Assembly (NCBI RefSeq): GCF_001999725.1
Contig: NZ_MDDP01000043.1
Span: 62,001 to 126,000, forward strand
DNA length: 64,000 bases
Direction: 5' to 3'
From: Cellulophaga omnivescoria
Lineage (GTDB): Bacteria; Bacteroidota; Bacteroidia; Flavobacteriales; Flavobacteriaceae
Shown: piece by piece, positions 8,438 to 17,697 of the stretch
How positions within the stretch are numbered: the first letter of the stretch is position 1
How the letters are laid out: every line of letters begins with the position of its first letter
Notes under the pieces: model-generated
What the model saw: only the letters and a program-made list of their open reading frames with translations
Database searches by the model: none
What the model was told of the DNA's origin: nothing
Position numbers and translations under genes: made by a program

Positions 8438-9697
8438 ATGAGAGATTTATTTGATAGAATACTAGCGAACAAAGGACCATTAGGAAAATGGGCATCGCAA
8501 GCAGAGGGATATTTTGTTTTCCCTAAATTAGAAGGAACTATTTCTAATAGAATGAAATTCCAAGGGAAAGAAGTAATTACTTGGAGTGTTAACGATTATT
8601 TAGGTTTAGCAAACCACCCAGAAGTGCGTAAAGTAGATGCACAAGCAGCAGCAGATTATGGTTCTGCTTACCCAATGGGAGCACGTATGATGTCTGGACA
8701 CACAGACTTACACGAACAATTACAAAATGAGTTGGCTGAATTTGTTAAAAAGGATGCAGCTTATTTATTAAACTTTGGTTACCAAGGTATGGTATCTACT
8801 ATAGATGCTTTGGTTTCTAAAGATGATATTATTGTTTACGATGTAGACTCACACGCATGTATTATTGATGGTGTACGTTTGCATATGGGTAAACGTTTTA
8901 CTTATAAGCATAATGACGTTGAGAGTTTAGAAAAAAACTTAGAACGTGCTACTAAAATGGCAGAACAAACTGGTGGAGGTATATTAGTTATCTCTGAAGG
9001 TGTTTTTGGTATGCGTGGTGAGCAAGGTAAATTAAAAGAGATTGTTGCTTTAAAAAAGAAATTTAACTTTAGATTTTTAGTAGATGATGCTCACGGTTTT
9101 GGTACATTAGGAAAAACTGGTGCTGGAGCAGGTGAGGAGCAAGGAGTGCAAGATGAAATAGACGTGTACTTTGCTACTTTTGCAAAATCTTTAGCTAGTA
9201 CTGGTGCATTTATTGCAGCAGATCAAGAAATTATAGATTACTTAAAATACAACTTGCGTTCGCAAATGTTTGCAAAGTCATTGCAAATGCAATTAGTAGT
9301 AGGAGCGTTAAAGCGTTTAGATATGCTTAGAACAATGCCAGAGTTAAAAAATAAACTTTGGGAGAATGTAAATGCATTACAAAGCGGATTAAAAGAGCGT
9401 GGTTTTGATATAGGAACAACTACTAGTTGTGTTACACCTGTGTTTTTAAATGGTAGTATACCAGAAGCTATGGCATTGGTTAGAGATTTAAGAGAGAACT
9501 ATGGTATTTTTTGTTCTATAGTTGTTTATCCTGTAATTCCTAAAGGACTTATTTTATTAAGAATGATTCCTACAACGTCTCATACTTTAGAAGATGTAAA
9601 CGAAACACTTAATGCTTTTGATGCAATACGTGAGCGTTTAACAAATGGTACATATAAAAGATTATCTGCCGCTGTTGCAGCTGCAATGGGAGAGTAA
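8438..9697 (+). CDS. Alpha-oxoamine synthase family acyltransferase (serine palmitoyltransferase / cysteate fatty-acyltransferase type)
   Basis: This PLP enzyme of 419 residues condenses an amino acid with an acyl thioester and releases CO2. Features are the WSVNDYLGLANHP N-terminal motif, the GARMMSGHTDLHEQLQ segment, DVDSHACIIDG with the PLP-stacking His, DDAHGFGTLG, and the Schiff-base lysine in TFAKSLASTGAF (Lys250). The lack of a biotin-operon context argues against BioF, and the long N-terminal segment (MRDLFDRILANKGPLGKWA) resembles Bacteroidota sphingolipid/sulfonolipid synthases. In Flavobacterium johnsoniae, enzymes of this type make the capnine backbone from cysteate. With the upstream cysteine-synthase-like gene, this suggests a sulfonolipid role. 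Serine palmitoyltransferase or 2-amino-3-ketobutyrate CoA ligase are alternatives. Confidence 0.82.
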   Translation: MRDLFDRILANKGPLGKWASQAEGYFVFPKLEGTISNRMKFQGKEVITWSVNDYLGLANHPEVRKVDAQAAADYGSAYPMGARMMSGHTDLHEQLQNELAEFVKKDAAYLLNFGYQGMVSTIDALVSKDDIIVYDVDSHACIIDGVRLHMGKRFTYKHNDVESLEKNLERATKMAEQTGGGILVISEGVFGMRGEQGKLKEIVALKKKFNFRFLVDDAHGFGTLGKTGAGAGEEQGVQDEIDVYFATFAKSLASTGAFIAADQEIIDYLKYNLRSQMFAKSLQMQLVVGALKRLDMLRTMPELKNKLWENVNALQSGLKERGFDIGTTTSCVTPVFLNGSIPEAMALVRDLRENYGIFCSIVVYPVIPKGLILLRMIPTTSHTLEDVNETLNAFDAIRERLTNGTYKRLSAAVAAAMGE

Positions 9698-9720
9698 AAA
9701 ATCTTTTTATTTTATATTAA

Positions 9721-9749
9721 AAAACCCAAGTATATTATGCTTGGGTTTT
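9721..9749 (+). terminator. Bidirectional terminator between convergent genes
   Basis: The AAAACCCAAG / CTTGGGTTTT stem (9721-9730 with 9740-9749) has a 9-nt loop, with T runs on both strands. It serves the plus-strand synthase and the minus-strand GNAT-like gene, whose stop codon is 6 bp away. Confidence 0.85.
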
Positions 9750-9754
9750 TTAGT

Positions 9755-10873
9755 TTATAAATTTTTTCTGTAAGTTCTTCTTCTTCTAAATATTTTAGGG
9801 TCAAAATTTTTCCAAATCTGTCTTATAGCCGTATTTTCTTCTAATTCTGGTGTTCGTATACAGTTTTCTATACCCTTATCTTTAAATGTTTTGTAATATT
9901 CATTAAAAATAATTGCTGTTACGCCTTTGTTTTGGTATTCTGGATGTACGCCAATTAAGTAAAAAATAACATCTTTACTCTGCTTTTTAGCTTTAAGTAA
10001 ATGGTAAGCGCCAAAAGGAAATAGCTTCCCTTTAGATTTTTGTAAAGCTTTAGAAAAAGAAGGCATTACTATAGAGAAAGCAACAAGATTATCATCCTTA
10101 TCTACAATAAATTTTATGTACTCTGGATTAATAAAACTTATATATTTTTTCTTAAAATGTTCTTTTTGTATGTCGTTTATTGGGACAAAGGAAGATAAAG
10201 ATGCGTAAGACTCATTAAACAAATCAAACATTTTGTCTGCTAAAGGCATTACGTCTTTAGTTTTTGTAAAATTTATTTCTCTTAAATTATATCTCTTTTT
10301 TATTAAACCCTGTATTCTTTCAAAAAACTCTGGCTTGGCATTGGCAAAAGGAAACTTGTTTTCCAAGTATTCTTTTTCCTTTACAAAACCTAAACGCTCG
10401 TAATGGTTAACGTAGTATGGGTGGTTGTACCAAGTTATCATACTACCAATATGGTCATAACCTTCTGTAACAACACCCACTTTATCTAAATTAGAAAATC
10501 CTACAGGACCTTCCATATATTCCAAATTATGTTTTTTTCCTATTTCTTCAACCTTTTGTAGTAATGCTTCAGATACGTTTATATCATCAATAAAATCAAA
10601 CCAACCAAAGCGCATTTTTTTTACTTTTTGGTTGTTAATTTCAATCCAGTTAATTATTGCAGCAACTCTACCTACAATTTTAGGTCCGTTGTAAGCTAAA
10701 AGAAACCAGGCCTCTGCATCTTTAAAAACGGGGTTTTTTTCTTTATTAAAAGTATCTAATTCATCGTTAATTATTGGAGGTACCCAATATGGTGAATTTT
10801 TATATATACTAAACGGAAATTTTACAAACTGTTTAAGTTCAGCCTTAGTTTTAGCCTCTACAATGGTAATCAT
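9755..10873 (-). CDS. GNAT-fold N-acyltransferase-like protein, conserved in Bacteroidota
   Basis: This 372-residue cytoplasmic protein has no signal peptide. The C-terminal part (about 215-330) has the GNAT acyl-CoA-binding pattern FYLIGVHPEYQNKGVTAIIFNEYYKTF. The N-terminal half contains another GNAT-like region (WFLLAYNGPKIVGRVAAIIN, about 57-76), so a double-GNAT architecture is likely. Homologues are often annotated vaguely, and as I recall some are mislabelled GTP cyclohydrolase. It is convergent with the oxoamine-synthase gene. Bacterial ceramide synthases of the Caulobacter type are large GNAT acyltransferases found near serine palmitoyltransferase, so an N-acylation role in the same lipid pathway is attractive but unproven. 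Confidence 0.7.
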   Translation of the reverse strand: MITIVEAKTKAELKQFVKFPFSIYKNSPYWVPPIINDELDTFNKEKNPVFKDAEAWFLLAYNGPKIVGRVAAIINWIEINNQKVKKMRFGWFDFIDDINVSEALLQKVEEIGKKHNLEYMEGPVGFSNLDKVGVVTEGYDHIGSMITWYNHPYYVNHYERLGFVKEKEYLENKFPFANAKPEFFERIQGLIKKRYNLREINFTKTKDVMPLADKMFDLFNESYASLSSFVPINDIQKEHFKKKYISFINPEYIKFIVDKDDNLVAFSIVMPSFSKALQKSKGKLFPFGAYHLLKAKKQSKDVIFYLIGVHPEYQNKGVTAIIFNEYYKTFKDKGIENCIRTPELEENTAIRQIWKNFDPKIFRRRRTYRKNL

Positions 10874-10957
10874 ATTCTAATATCTTTATCTATATCAATA
10901 TTAGGAATATTAATTAATAAGAGAAAGTTTTAGGCTTATTAAAATTAAAAGATGTTT

Positions 10958-11980
10958 TTAAAAATCTATTGGTTCATCATCTTTAGATTTCTTTTTCTTA
11001 CTATTTTTATTTTTGGCATCTCTTTTAGCTTGTTTTCTTTTCTTTTTTAAGTCCTTTTTTCTGATTTTTCCGTCTTTGGTTGTTGCATTCTGATCTTCAA
11101 TAGCAATTACTTTATCTTTATGCATGTCTAACCTATATGAAAAACCGGCAGCAAAAAATAGGCGGGTAGGAGTATCTTTTATATTGGCACCCAAATGTAA
11201 ATCTACTTGCATATTTTCATCAATTAAATAAGCAGTACCACCTCTAAAAATTACATCAGAATATCTGTCGCTTTTAATGCCTTGGTTTTCTGCAAAAACA
11301 CTCCATTTTGGGTTTCTAAATGCGTGAGATAAAGATACAATGTAGCTCCATTCAGGAAAATCTGTTCCTATGCGGTCATACGCTACATTGGTTATAAGTA
11401 CAAATTTAGGAGAAAGCCTACTTTGTGTAGCAATCATACCTCTAGGCGAAATTGTTGCTTCACCAGGGTAGTATGGATTGTCTCCCAAAACAAAGTTGGC
11501 ACCTGCATAAACAGATATTGCAGGTATTAAATTTTTTAGCTGAAATGTGTTATTAGCTTTCCAGCTATATAAATTTGGCTTGTTTGCTTCTTCACTCTTG
11601 TAAGGGTCAAAAATTAAATATTTTAATCCAATTCTATTTCTTTTAAAATCTGTATACTTTTGATCAGGAAAACCAATGGTAGAATATGTTCTGTTTTCAT
11701 TAGTATATGTTCCTTCATATATAATTTCTAACTCTTCAAAAAACAAACCATACCTTAAAGCTAAATCTACTCCCAATAATTTAGAATCCGTTTTTAGTGT
11801 GTTATGACTTTGTTTTTCGTAAGACATTCCGGCTTCGGCCTGTAAAACTCCTGTGCCAATTGCATATGCACTTACAGATTGTCCTGGTCTGTTAGAGTTT
11901 ATTACGTCTGTGTATTGTGAGAGTCCTAAAAATGGAAGTGCAAAAAGAAATAAAGAGAATATATTTTTTAATTTTTTCAT
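10958..11980 (-). CDS. Outer-membrane beta-barrel 'transporter'-type protein with lysine-rich tail
   Basis: This 340-residue protein is taken from the Met at 11980 because MKKLKNIFSLFLFALPFLGLSQ is a clean signal peptide; a longer frame adds 21 non-secretory residues upstream. The mature part opens with VINSNRPGQSVSAYAIGTGVLQAEAG, the start of the MetA-like/'transporter' outer-membrane barrel family. It then has many alternating aromatic beta strands (for example LALRYGLFFEELEIIYEG). The last roughly 40 residues are extremely Lys-rich (KKDLKKKRKQAKRDAKNK) and end in DDEPIDF, which is unusual after a barrel and probably periplasmic or nucleic-acid/LPS-contacting. The function is unknown. Confidence 0.75.
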   Translation of the reverse strand: MKKLKNIFSLFLFALPFLGLSQYTDVINSNRPGQSVSAYAIGTGVLQAEAGMSYEKQSHNTLKTDSKLLGVDLALRYGLFFEELEIIYEGTYTNENRTYSTIGFPDQKYTDFKRNRIGLKYLIFDPYKSEEANKPNLYSWKANNTFQLKNLIPAISVYAGANFVLGDNPYYPGEATISPRGMIATQSRLSPKFVLITNVAYDRIGTDFPEWSYIVSLSHAFRNPKWSVFAENQGIKSDRYSDVIFRGGTAYLIDENMQVDLHLGANIKDTPTRLFFAAGFSYRLDMHKDKVIAIEDQNATTKDGKIRKKDLKKKRKQAKRDAKNKNSKKKKSKDDEPIDF

Positions 11981-12054
11981 ACCTGTAAGCTTACCTAAAT
12001 ATACTTTTATTATTATTTTAAGAGATATAATCTTTATATACAACGGTAGAATTG

Positions 12055-12062
12055 TATTTTTG
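12055..12062 (+). promoter_or_regulatory. Candidate -7 box (TATTTTTG) of the DUF4834 / YfhO unit
   Basis: TATTTTTG is an exact TAnnTTTG match 22 bp before the DUF4834 start codon. No TTG lies at canonical distance. It is probably the start of the transcription unit running through YfhO, the glycosyltransferase and the flippase. Confidence 0.4.
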
Positions 12063-12083
12063 ATATAAATTTTTAGAACAAAT

Positions 12084-12353
12084 ATGGATTTTTTAATAGC
12101 TATTCTTGTAATTATTGCGGTTTATTACCTGCTTAAGTTTTTGATACGCTTATATGCGCCAAAAATGATGAATTATGCAGCTAAAAAAACGGAAGAACAT
12201 TTAAAGAAAAAATTTGAAGAGTTTAGTCAAAACCCTAATCAGGGATATACAAATACAACCGAAAATTCTTCTACCAAGGTTAATAAAACTAAATTTAAAT
12301 CTAACCCTTCTAAAAAAGTTGGTGAGTATATAGATTTTGAAGAAGTTGAATAA
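12084..12353 (+). CDS. DUF4834 small membrane protein
   Basis: This 89-residue protein has one N-terminal membrane helix (MDFLIAILVIIAVYYLLKFL), an amphipathic Lys/Glu-rich helix (about 30-48), a polar linker, and the conserved C-terminal stretch VGEYIDFEEVE typical of DUF4834. The family is restricted to Bacteroidota and its function is unknown. It is commonly found, as here, just before a large polytopic membrane protein gene. The 107-bp gap to YfhO has no terminator, so co-transcription is plausible. Confidence 0.8.
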   Translation: MDFLIAILVIIAVYYLLKFLIRLYAPKMMNYAAKKTEEHLKKKFEEFSQNPNQGYTNTTENSSTKVNKTKFKSNPSKKVGEYIDFEEVE

Positions 12354-12460
12354 CTAATTGTAAATAACAACCAACCTTTACTAGGTTTAGACTTTAAGCA
12401 ACTAAAAAATGCTTATTTTGCTAAACTTATGTGTGATATTAATACAACACCAACAACATA

Positions 12461-14896
12461 ATGAAAATTAATTTTAAATCTGTTTTAACAAACTTTTTTG
12501 TTCTTGTTTTATTTGTAGTGGCTTCTTTGGCTTACTTTACTCCTGTTTTGCAGGGTAAAAAAATATTTCAGTCAGATATTGCCCAATATACAGGAATGGC
12601 AAAGGAGCAAAATAATTTTAGAGAAAAAACAAATACAGAGCCTTATTGGACAAATAGTGCTTTTGGAGGTATGCCAACATATCAGTTAGGAGCTAATTAC
12701 CCTCATAATTACATAAAAAAATTAGACAAATTAATACGGTTTTTACCTAGACCAGCTGATTACTTATTTTTATACTTTTTAGGATTTTATATTTTATTAT
12801 GCTGTTTAAAGGTAGATTATAGGTTAGCTGTTGTTGGTGCTTTAGCTTTTGGCTTTAGTACATATTTAATAATAATTTTAGGTGTTGGCCACAATGCAAA
12901 AGCGCACGCTCTAGGTTATATACCAATGTTATTAGGAGGTATAGTTTTAATGTTTAGAAAAAAATACATTTTAGGATTTATACTCACAGCATTTGCAATG
13001 GCTTTAGAGGTTAATGCCAACCATTACCAAATGACCTATTATTTTATGTTGCTAATTTTAATATTGGGTGTAATTTATTTAGTATACGCATTTAAAGAAA
13101 AGCAACTAAAGCATTATTTTATTTCTGTAGGATTACTTTTTGCTGCTGTGTTAATTGGTATTGCAACAAACGCAACTAATTTAATGGCAACAAAAGAATA
13201 TTCTGATTGGAGTACCAGAGGTACATCTAAATTAACCATAAATAATGATGGATCTGATAGAGAGAATACTGGAGGACTAGATAAAGAATATATTACACAA
13301 TACAGTTATGGAATAACGGAGTCTTTAAACATATTTGTGCCAAGACTATTTGGAGGGTCTAACTCTGAAAATTTAGGAGAAGAATCCAAAACTTATGAGT
13401 TTTTAGTGCGTAAAGGTTTATCTAGAAAACAAGCATTAGATTTTGCAGAAGGTTTGCCGTTATATTGGGGAGACCAACCGGGTGTTTCTGGAGCAGCTTA
13501 TGTAGGTGCAGTATTATTTTTTCTATTTGTTTTAGGTTTGTTAATTGTAAAAGGTAAATTAAAATGGTGGCTTTTAGGTGGTACTATTATGTCATTAGTG
13601 CTTTCATGGGGAAAAAACTTTAGTGGTTTAACCAATTTTATGATAGATAATTTTCCTTTATATGATAAGTTTAGAGCAGTTTCATCTATCCAAGTAGTAT
13701 TGGAGTTGTGTATTCCTTTGCTTGGTATTTTAGCTTTAATGACCTTATTTAAAGAGAAAGAAAATAGAGCTAAATACAATAAATCATTACTAATAAGTGC
13801 AGGGTTAGTTTTAGGAACATTAATACTATTATTTTTAGCTAAAGGAACTTTTACTTTTGATGGGTTAAGTGATGATAATTATAGAAAATATTTTGGAGAT
13901 GAAGTATTAGCTATGATAAAACTAGACCGACAAGAGGTGTATACTAATGATGTTTTACGTTCTTTAATATATGTATTACTATCAGCAGCTACATTGTCAT
14001 TATTTATACATAAAAGGTTAAAAAACAACGTTTTTGTAGCGGTAATGGGTGTATTAATTTTAGCAGATTTAGTACCTGTTGCTAAAAGGTATGTTACAGA
14101 AAATGACTTTGTACATGCAAGACAAATGGAGCAACCTTTTCCTATAACAAATACAGATAAACAAATAAACCAAGATACTTCTGTATTCCGTGTTTATAAC
14201 CCAAGAGAAGGGTTAAACGGAGCAAGTACATCTTATTATCATAATTCTATTGGTGGTTACCACGGAGCAAAACCAGCTGCAATGCAGGACTTGTTTGATT
14301 TTCATATTTACAAAAACAATGTAAGGGTTTTAAGTATGCTTAACGTAAAATATGTAATTCAGGAAGATGAAGAAGGACGTACTTATCCAGCAGTAAACCC
14401 TAATGCAATGGGTAATGCCTGGTTTGTACAAAACCTAAAAAAAGTATCTTCTGCCAATGAAGAGATTATGGCATTGGATAGTTTAAATATTAAAACAGAA
14501 GCTGTAGTTAATATAACCGAGTTTCCAAAATTATCTAAATTTAGTTTTGCAAAAGACTCTACAGCCACAATTATTTTAGATAAGTATGAGCCAAACCACT
14601 TAACATATACATCTATTACTACAACAGATGCCTTAGCGGTATTCTCTGAAATGTATTATAAAAATGGATGGAATGCTTATATTGATGGAAAAAGTTCGCC
14701 ATACTTTAAAGTAAATTATACGCTTAGAGCTTTAGAAGTGCCTGCTGGTAAACATAAGATAGAATTTAAATTTGAGCCAGAAGTAGTTGTAAAAGGCAGT
14801 AAAATAGCTTTAGCAAGTAACATACTTTTAGCTATAATTGTTATTGGAGGTATTATTTTTAGTTTTAAAAAAACAACTAAACGGGAAGATGCATAA
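12461..14896 (+). CDS. YfhO-family integral membrane protein
   Basis: This 811-residue polytopic membrane protein has an N-terminal helix (about 11-30), a loop (about 33-95, including FQSDIAQY and WTNSAFGGMPTYQL), roughly a dozen helices (about 97-550), an extracytoplasmic domain (about 555-770) and a terminal helix (about 782-800). This is the YfhO (PF09586) layout. YfhO proteins are GT-C-like; Gram-positive relatives glycosylate lipoteichoic acid. The lumenal loop motif is consistent with use of a polyprenyl-phosphate sugar donor. The stop codon overlaps the start of the next gene by one base (TAATG), so a role in surface polysaccharide or lipid glycosylation together with the next two genes is likely. 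Confidence 0.88.
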   Translation: MKINFKSVLTNFFVLVLFVVASLAYFTPVLQGKKIFQSDIAQYTGMAKEQNNFREKTNTEPYWTNSAFGGMPTYQLGANYPHNYIKKLDKLIRFLPRPADYLFLYFLGFYILLCCLKVDYRLAVVGALAFGFSTYLIIILGVGHNAKAHALGYIPMLLGGIVLMFRKKYILGFILTAFAMALEVNANHYQMTYYFMLLILILGVIYLVYAFKEKQLKHYFISVGLLFAAVLIGIATNATNLMATKEYSDWSTRGTSKLTINNDGSDRENTGGLDKEYITQYSYGITESLNIFVPRLFGGSNSENLGEESKTYEFLVRKGLSRKQALDFAEGLPLYWGDQPGVSGAAYVGAVLFFLFVLGLLIVKGKLKWWLLGGTIMSLVLSWGKNFSGLTNFMIDNFPLYDKFRAVSSIQVVLELCIPLLGILALMTLFKEKENRAKYNKSLLISAGLVLGTLILLFLAKGTFTFDGLSDDNYRKYFGDEVLAMIKLDRQEVYTNDVLRSLIYVLLSAATLSLFIHKRLKNNVFVAVMGVLILADLVPVAKRYVTENDFVHARQMEQPFPITNTDKQINQDTSVFRVYNPREGLNGASTSYYHNSIGGYHGAKPAAMQDLFDFHIYKNNVRVLSMLNVKYVIQEDEEGRTYPAVNPNAMGNAWFVQNLKKVSSANEEIMALDSLNIKTEAVVNITEFPKLSKFSFAKDSTATIILDKYEPNHLTYTSITTTDALAVFSEMYYKNGWNAYIDGKSSPYFKVNYTLRALEVPAGKHKIEFKFEPEVVVKGSKIALASNILLAIIVIGGIIFSFKKTTKREDA

Positions 14897-16182
14897 TGCA
14901 AAAGGTGCTAATTATTGCCTATTATTGGCCACCAGCTGGTGGCCCTGGAGTACAGAGGTGGCTTAAATTTGTGAAATATTTAAAAGATTATAATATTGAG
15001 CCTGTAGTATATGTGCCAGAAAATCCTAATTATCCTATAGAAGATGCATCCTTTGTAAATGAAATTCCCAAAGGTGTAAAAATTTACAAACAGAAAATTA
15101 ATGAACCTTATGGTTGGGCTAATTTTTTATCAAAAAACAAAACAAAAAAAATTAGTTCTGGTTTAATACAAAGTAAAAATCAATCTATAATAGAAAAATT
15201 TTTGCTGTGGGTACGTGGTAATTTTTTTATACCTGATGCTCGTAAAAATTGGGTGAAACCTTCTGTTAATTATTTAACTAAGGTTGTAGAAGAGGAAAAT
15301 ATAAATACAATAATAACAACTGGCCCCCCACACAGTATGCATTTAATAGGCCTTAAGCTTAAGGAAAAGTTAGGTGTTAATTGGGTGGCAGATTTTAGAG
15401 ATCCTTGGACTTCTATTGGGTACCATAAAAAGTTAAGATTAAGTAAGTCATCAGCTAAAAAACACAAAAATTTAGAACATTTGGTTTTAAATTCTGCAGA
15501 TAGTATTTTAGTAACTAGTAAAACCACTAAAAAAGAATTTTTAAATATTACTAGCAAACCTATTGAGGTGATAACAAATGGTTTTGATGGTGATATCGCC
15601 AGTAAAAAAACTTTAGATAAAAAGTTTACAATATCGCACATAGGATCTTTACTTACAGGTAGAAATCCAGAAAATTTATGGAAAGCATTGTCTGAGTTGT
15701 GTGAGGAAAATAAAGACTTTAAAAGAAGTTTATGCCTTCAGTTTATTGGTGTTGTAAGTGAAGATGTTTTAGAAACAATTTATAAATACAACTTAAAATC
15801 TTGCGTAAATTTATTAGGATATGTCTCACATAAAGAGGCATTAGTGTATCAAGAAAAATCTCAGGTATTATTACTCTCAGAAATAGATTCTCCAGATACA
15901 ATAGGTATTATTGCAGGTAAGCTGTTTGAGTATATGCGAGCTAAGAGACCAATTTTAGCTATTGGACCAAAAGGATGGGAGGTAAGTAGTATAATAAAAG
16001 AGACAAATACAGGCGTGGCTTTTAATTATAGCGATACATATAAATTAAAAAGTTTACTTTTAGATTGGTTTGGTACATACCAAACAGAAAAATTAAATGT
16101 AAATTCTACTAACATTAACACATATAGTAGAAAAGAGCTTACAGCTAAACTAGCTAATCATTTATATGGGTATTGTATTTAA
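14896..16182 (+). CDS. Glycosyltransferase family 4-like protein
   Basis: This 428-residue GT-B glycosyltransferase has an N-terminal Rossmann half beginning VLIIAYYWPPAGGPGVQRWLK, the usual GT4 acceptor-domain glycine loop. The middle contains DFRDPWTS, and the C-terminal donor half (about 245-400) includes the HIGSLLTGRNPENLW strand and GIIAGKLFEYMRAKRPILAIG, where the nucleotide-sugar-binding Glu is expected. It has no membrane helices. It is translationally coupled to both neighbours: a 1-bp overlap with YfhO and a 17-bp overlap with the flippase. It probably adds a sugar to a lipid-linked oligosaccharide; donor and acceptor are unknown. Confidence 0.87.
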   Translation: MQKVLIIAYYWPPAGGPGVQRWLKFVKYLKDYNIEPVVYVPENPNYPIEDASFVNEIPKGVKIYKQKINEPYGWANFLSKNKTKKISSGLIQSKNQSIIEKFLLWVRGNFFIPDARKNWVKPSVNYLTKVVEEENINTIITTGPPHSMHLIGLKLKEKLGVNWVADFRDPWTSIGYHKKLRLSKSSAKKHKNLEHLVLNSADSILVTSKTTKKEFLNITSKPIEVITNGFDGDIASKKTLDKKFTISHIGSLLTGRNPENLWKALSELCEENKDFKRSLCLQFIGVVSEDVLETIYKYNLKSCVNLLGYVSHKEALVYQEKSQVLLLSEIDSPDTIGIIAGKLFEYMRAKRPILAIGPKGWEVSSIIKETNTGVAFNYSDTYKLKSLLLDWFGTYQTEKLNVNSTNINTYSRKELTAKLANHLYGYCI

Positions 16183-17635
16183 ACAAACTTTTAGTAATAC
16201 CATTGTAACTTTTTTAGGCTTTGGTATTGGTGCTATTAATACACTTTTTTTGTACACTAATTTTTTATCTAAAGAAAATTATGGTTTAGTTACAGTAATA
16301 CTTGCTACAGCAGCATTATTAATGCCTTTGCTAACTTTTGGAGTACAGAATACATTAGTAAAGTTTTATAGTAGTTATAAAGATGGTAATGAAGCAAAGT
16401 CTTTTTTAAGCCTTATGCTGTACTTACCAATGCTTATAATTATACCATTTACACTTATTACTTTTTTTGCTACTGATTTTATAGGTGATTTTTTAGCAGA
16501 AAAAAACCAAGAAGTTAAAGGATATGTATGGTATATTTTTTTTGTAGGACTAGCAATGTCTTATTTTGAAATATTTTACTCTTGGGTAAAGGTGCATATG
16601 AAATCTGTTTTTGGAAACTTTATGAAAGAAGTTTTTGGTAGACTATGTATTGCTATTTTACTGGTATTGGTTTATTACAAGCTTATCTCTGTAGACTTTT
16701 TTTTAAAAGCTTTAGTAGGAGTTTATGTTTTGCGCTTGTTAGTGATGAAATGGTATGCTTTTAGCTTAGAAATGCCTGGTTTTAATTTTAAACTTCCAAA
16801 TAATTATATTTCAATTATAAAGTATAGTGCACTTATTATTTTGGGCGGTTCTGCAGCCGTAATTTTACTAGAGATAGATAAGTTTATGCTTAACCAATAT
16901 GTAGCTATAGAAAATGTAGCATTTTACGGCGTTTCTGTTTTTATAGCAACAGTAATAACGGTACCCTCTAGAGCTATGCACCAAATAACTCATCCTTTAA
17001 CTGCTAAGTTATTAAATAGCAAAGACAAGCCAGAATTACTTAAGCTATATAAAAAATCATCATTAACCTTATTTATAATATCAGGAATTATTTTTCTATT
17101 AATTGTACTTAACTTGAATGAACTGTATAAATTAATGCCCGTTGCATATAGAGGAGGAATGCTTGTTGTTTTTTTAATTGGTTTAACAAAAGTGTTAGAT
17201 GCTCTTTTGGGTAATAGTAACTCCATTCTTTTTAATTCTGATTATTATAGAGCAATATTAGTTATGGGAGTTTTGCTTGCTATTTTGGTAGTTGCTTTAA
17301 ACTATGTATTAATTCCTGCTTACGGTTTAGAAGGAGCAGCTTGGGCATCATTTATTGCTATAGCAGGCTTTAATGCTGTAAAAATAGGCTACGTATATGC
17401 CAAGTTTAAAATGCATCCTTTTAGTTTAGATACATTAAAAGTTTTATTGGTTTTATGTGTGTTAGGTGGTTTGTTTTTCTTTGTAAATTTTAAATTTTAT
17501 CCGGTAATAAATATTGCTTTAAAAAGTATTATAATTAGTGTTGTTTATATTTTTGTGCTTTATAAGCTTGGAGTTTCCAAAGATGTTTACGGTATAGTAT
17601 CACCTTATTTAAAGAAAAAAAGAAAGCAAAAGTAA
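16166..17635 (+). CDS. Wzx-type oligosaccharide flippase / polysaccharide biosynthesis membrane protein
   Basis: This 489-residue MOP-superfamily protein has 12-14 predicted hydrophobic helices (first at about 9-30, last at about 455-475) and a basic C-terminus (KKKRKQK). The N-terminus GIVFKQTFSNTIVTFLGFGIGAINTLF is typical of the Polysacc_synt family, and RAMHQITHPLTAKLL lies in the conserved cytoplasmic region. It would flip lipid-linked saccharide across the inner membrane. Its start lies 17 bp inside the upstream glycosyltransferase gene. Confidence 0.87.
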   Translation: MGIVFKQTFSNTIVTFLGFGIGAINTLFLYTNFLSKENYGLVTVILATAALLMPLLTFGVQNTLVKFYSSYKDGNEAKSFLSLMLYLPMLIIIPFTLITFFATDFIGDFLAEKNQEVKGYVWYIFFVGLAMSYFEIFYSWVKVHMKSVFGNFMKEVFGRLCIAILLVLVYYKLISVDFFLKALVGVYVLRLLVMKWYAFSLEMPGFNFKLPNNYISIIKYSALIILGGSAAVILLEIDKFMLNQYVAIENVAFYGVSVFIATVITVPSRAMHQITHPLTAKLLNSKDKPELLKLYKKSSLTLFIISGIIFLLIVLNLNELYKLMPVAYRGGMLVVFLIGLTKVLDALLGNSNSILFNSDYYRAILVMGVLLAILVVALNYVLIPAYGLEGAAWASFIAIAGFNAVKIGYVYAKFKMHPFSLDTLKVLLVLCVLGGLFFFVNFKFYPVINIALKSIIISVVYIFVLYKLGVSKDVYGIVSPYLKKKRKQK

Positions 17636-17667
17636 AGCCCCAGAAGAATAAATTCTCCTAGGGCTTT
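17634..17667. terminator. Hairpin between the convergent flippase and RS-rich protein genes
   Basis: AAAGCCC (17634-17640) pairs with GGGCTTT (17661-17667), with an inner AGAA/TTCT pairing. The T runs are poor on both sides, so termination efficiency is uncertain. Confidence 0.5.
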
Positions 17668-17697
17668 AACAACTAACAACCTAAAAAACTGTCTTTA

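Noticed and set aside
11981-12043. Upstream extension of the outer-membrane barrel protein
   Set aside because: Adds 21 residues before a perfect signal peptide, which would block export.
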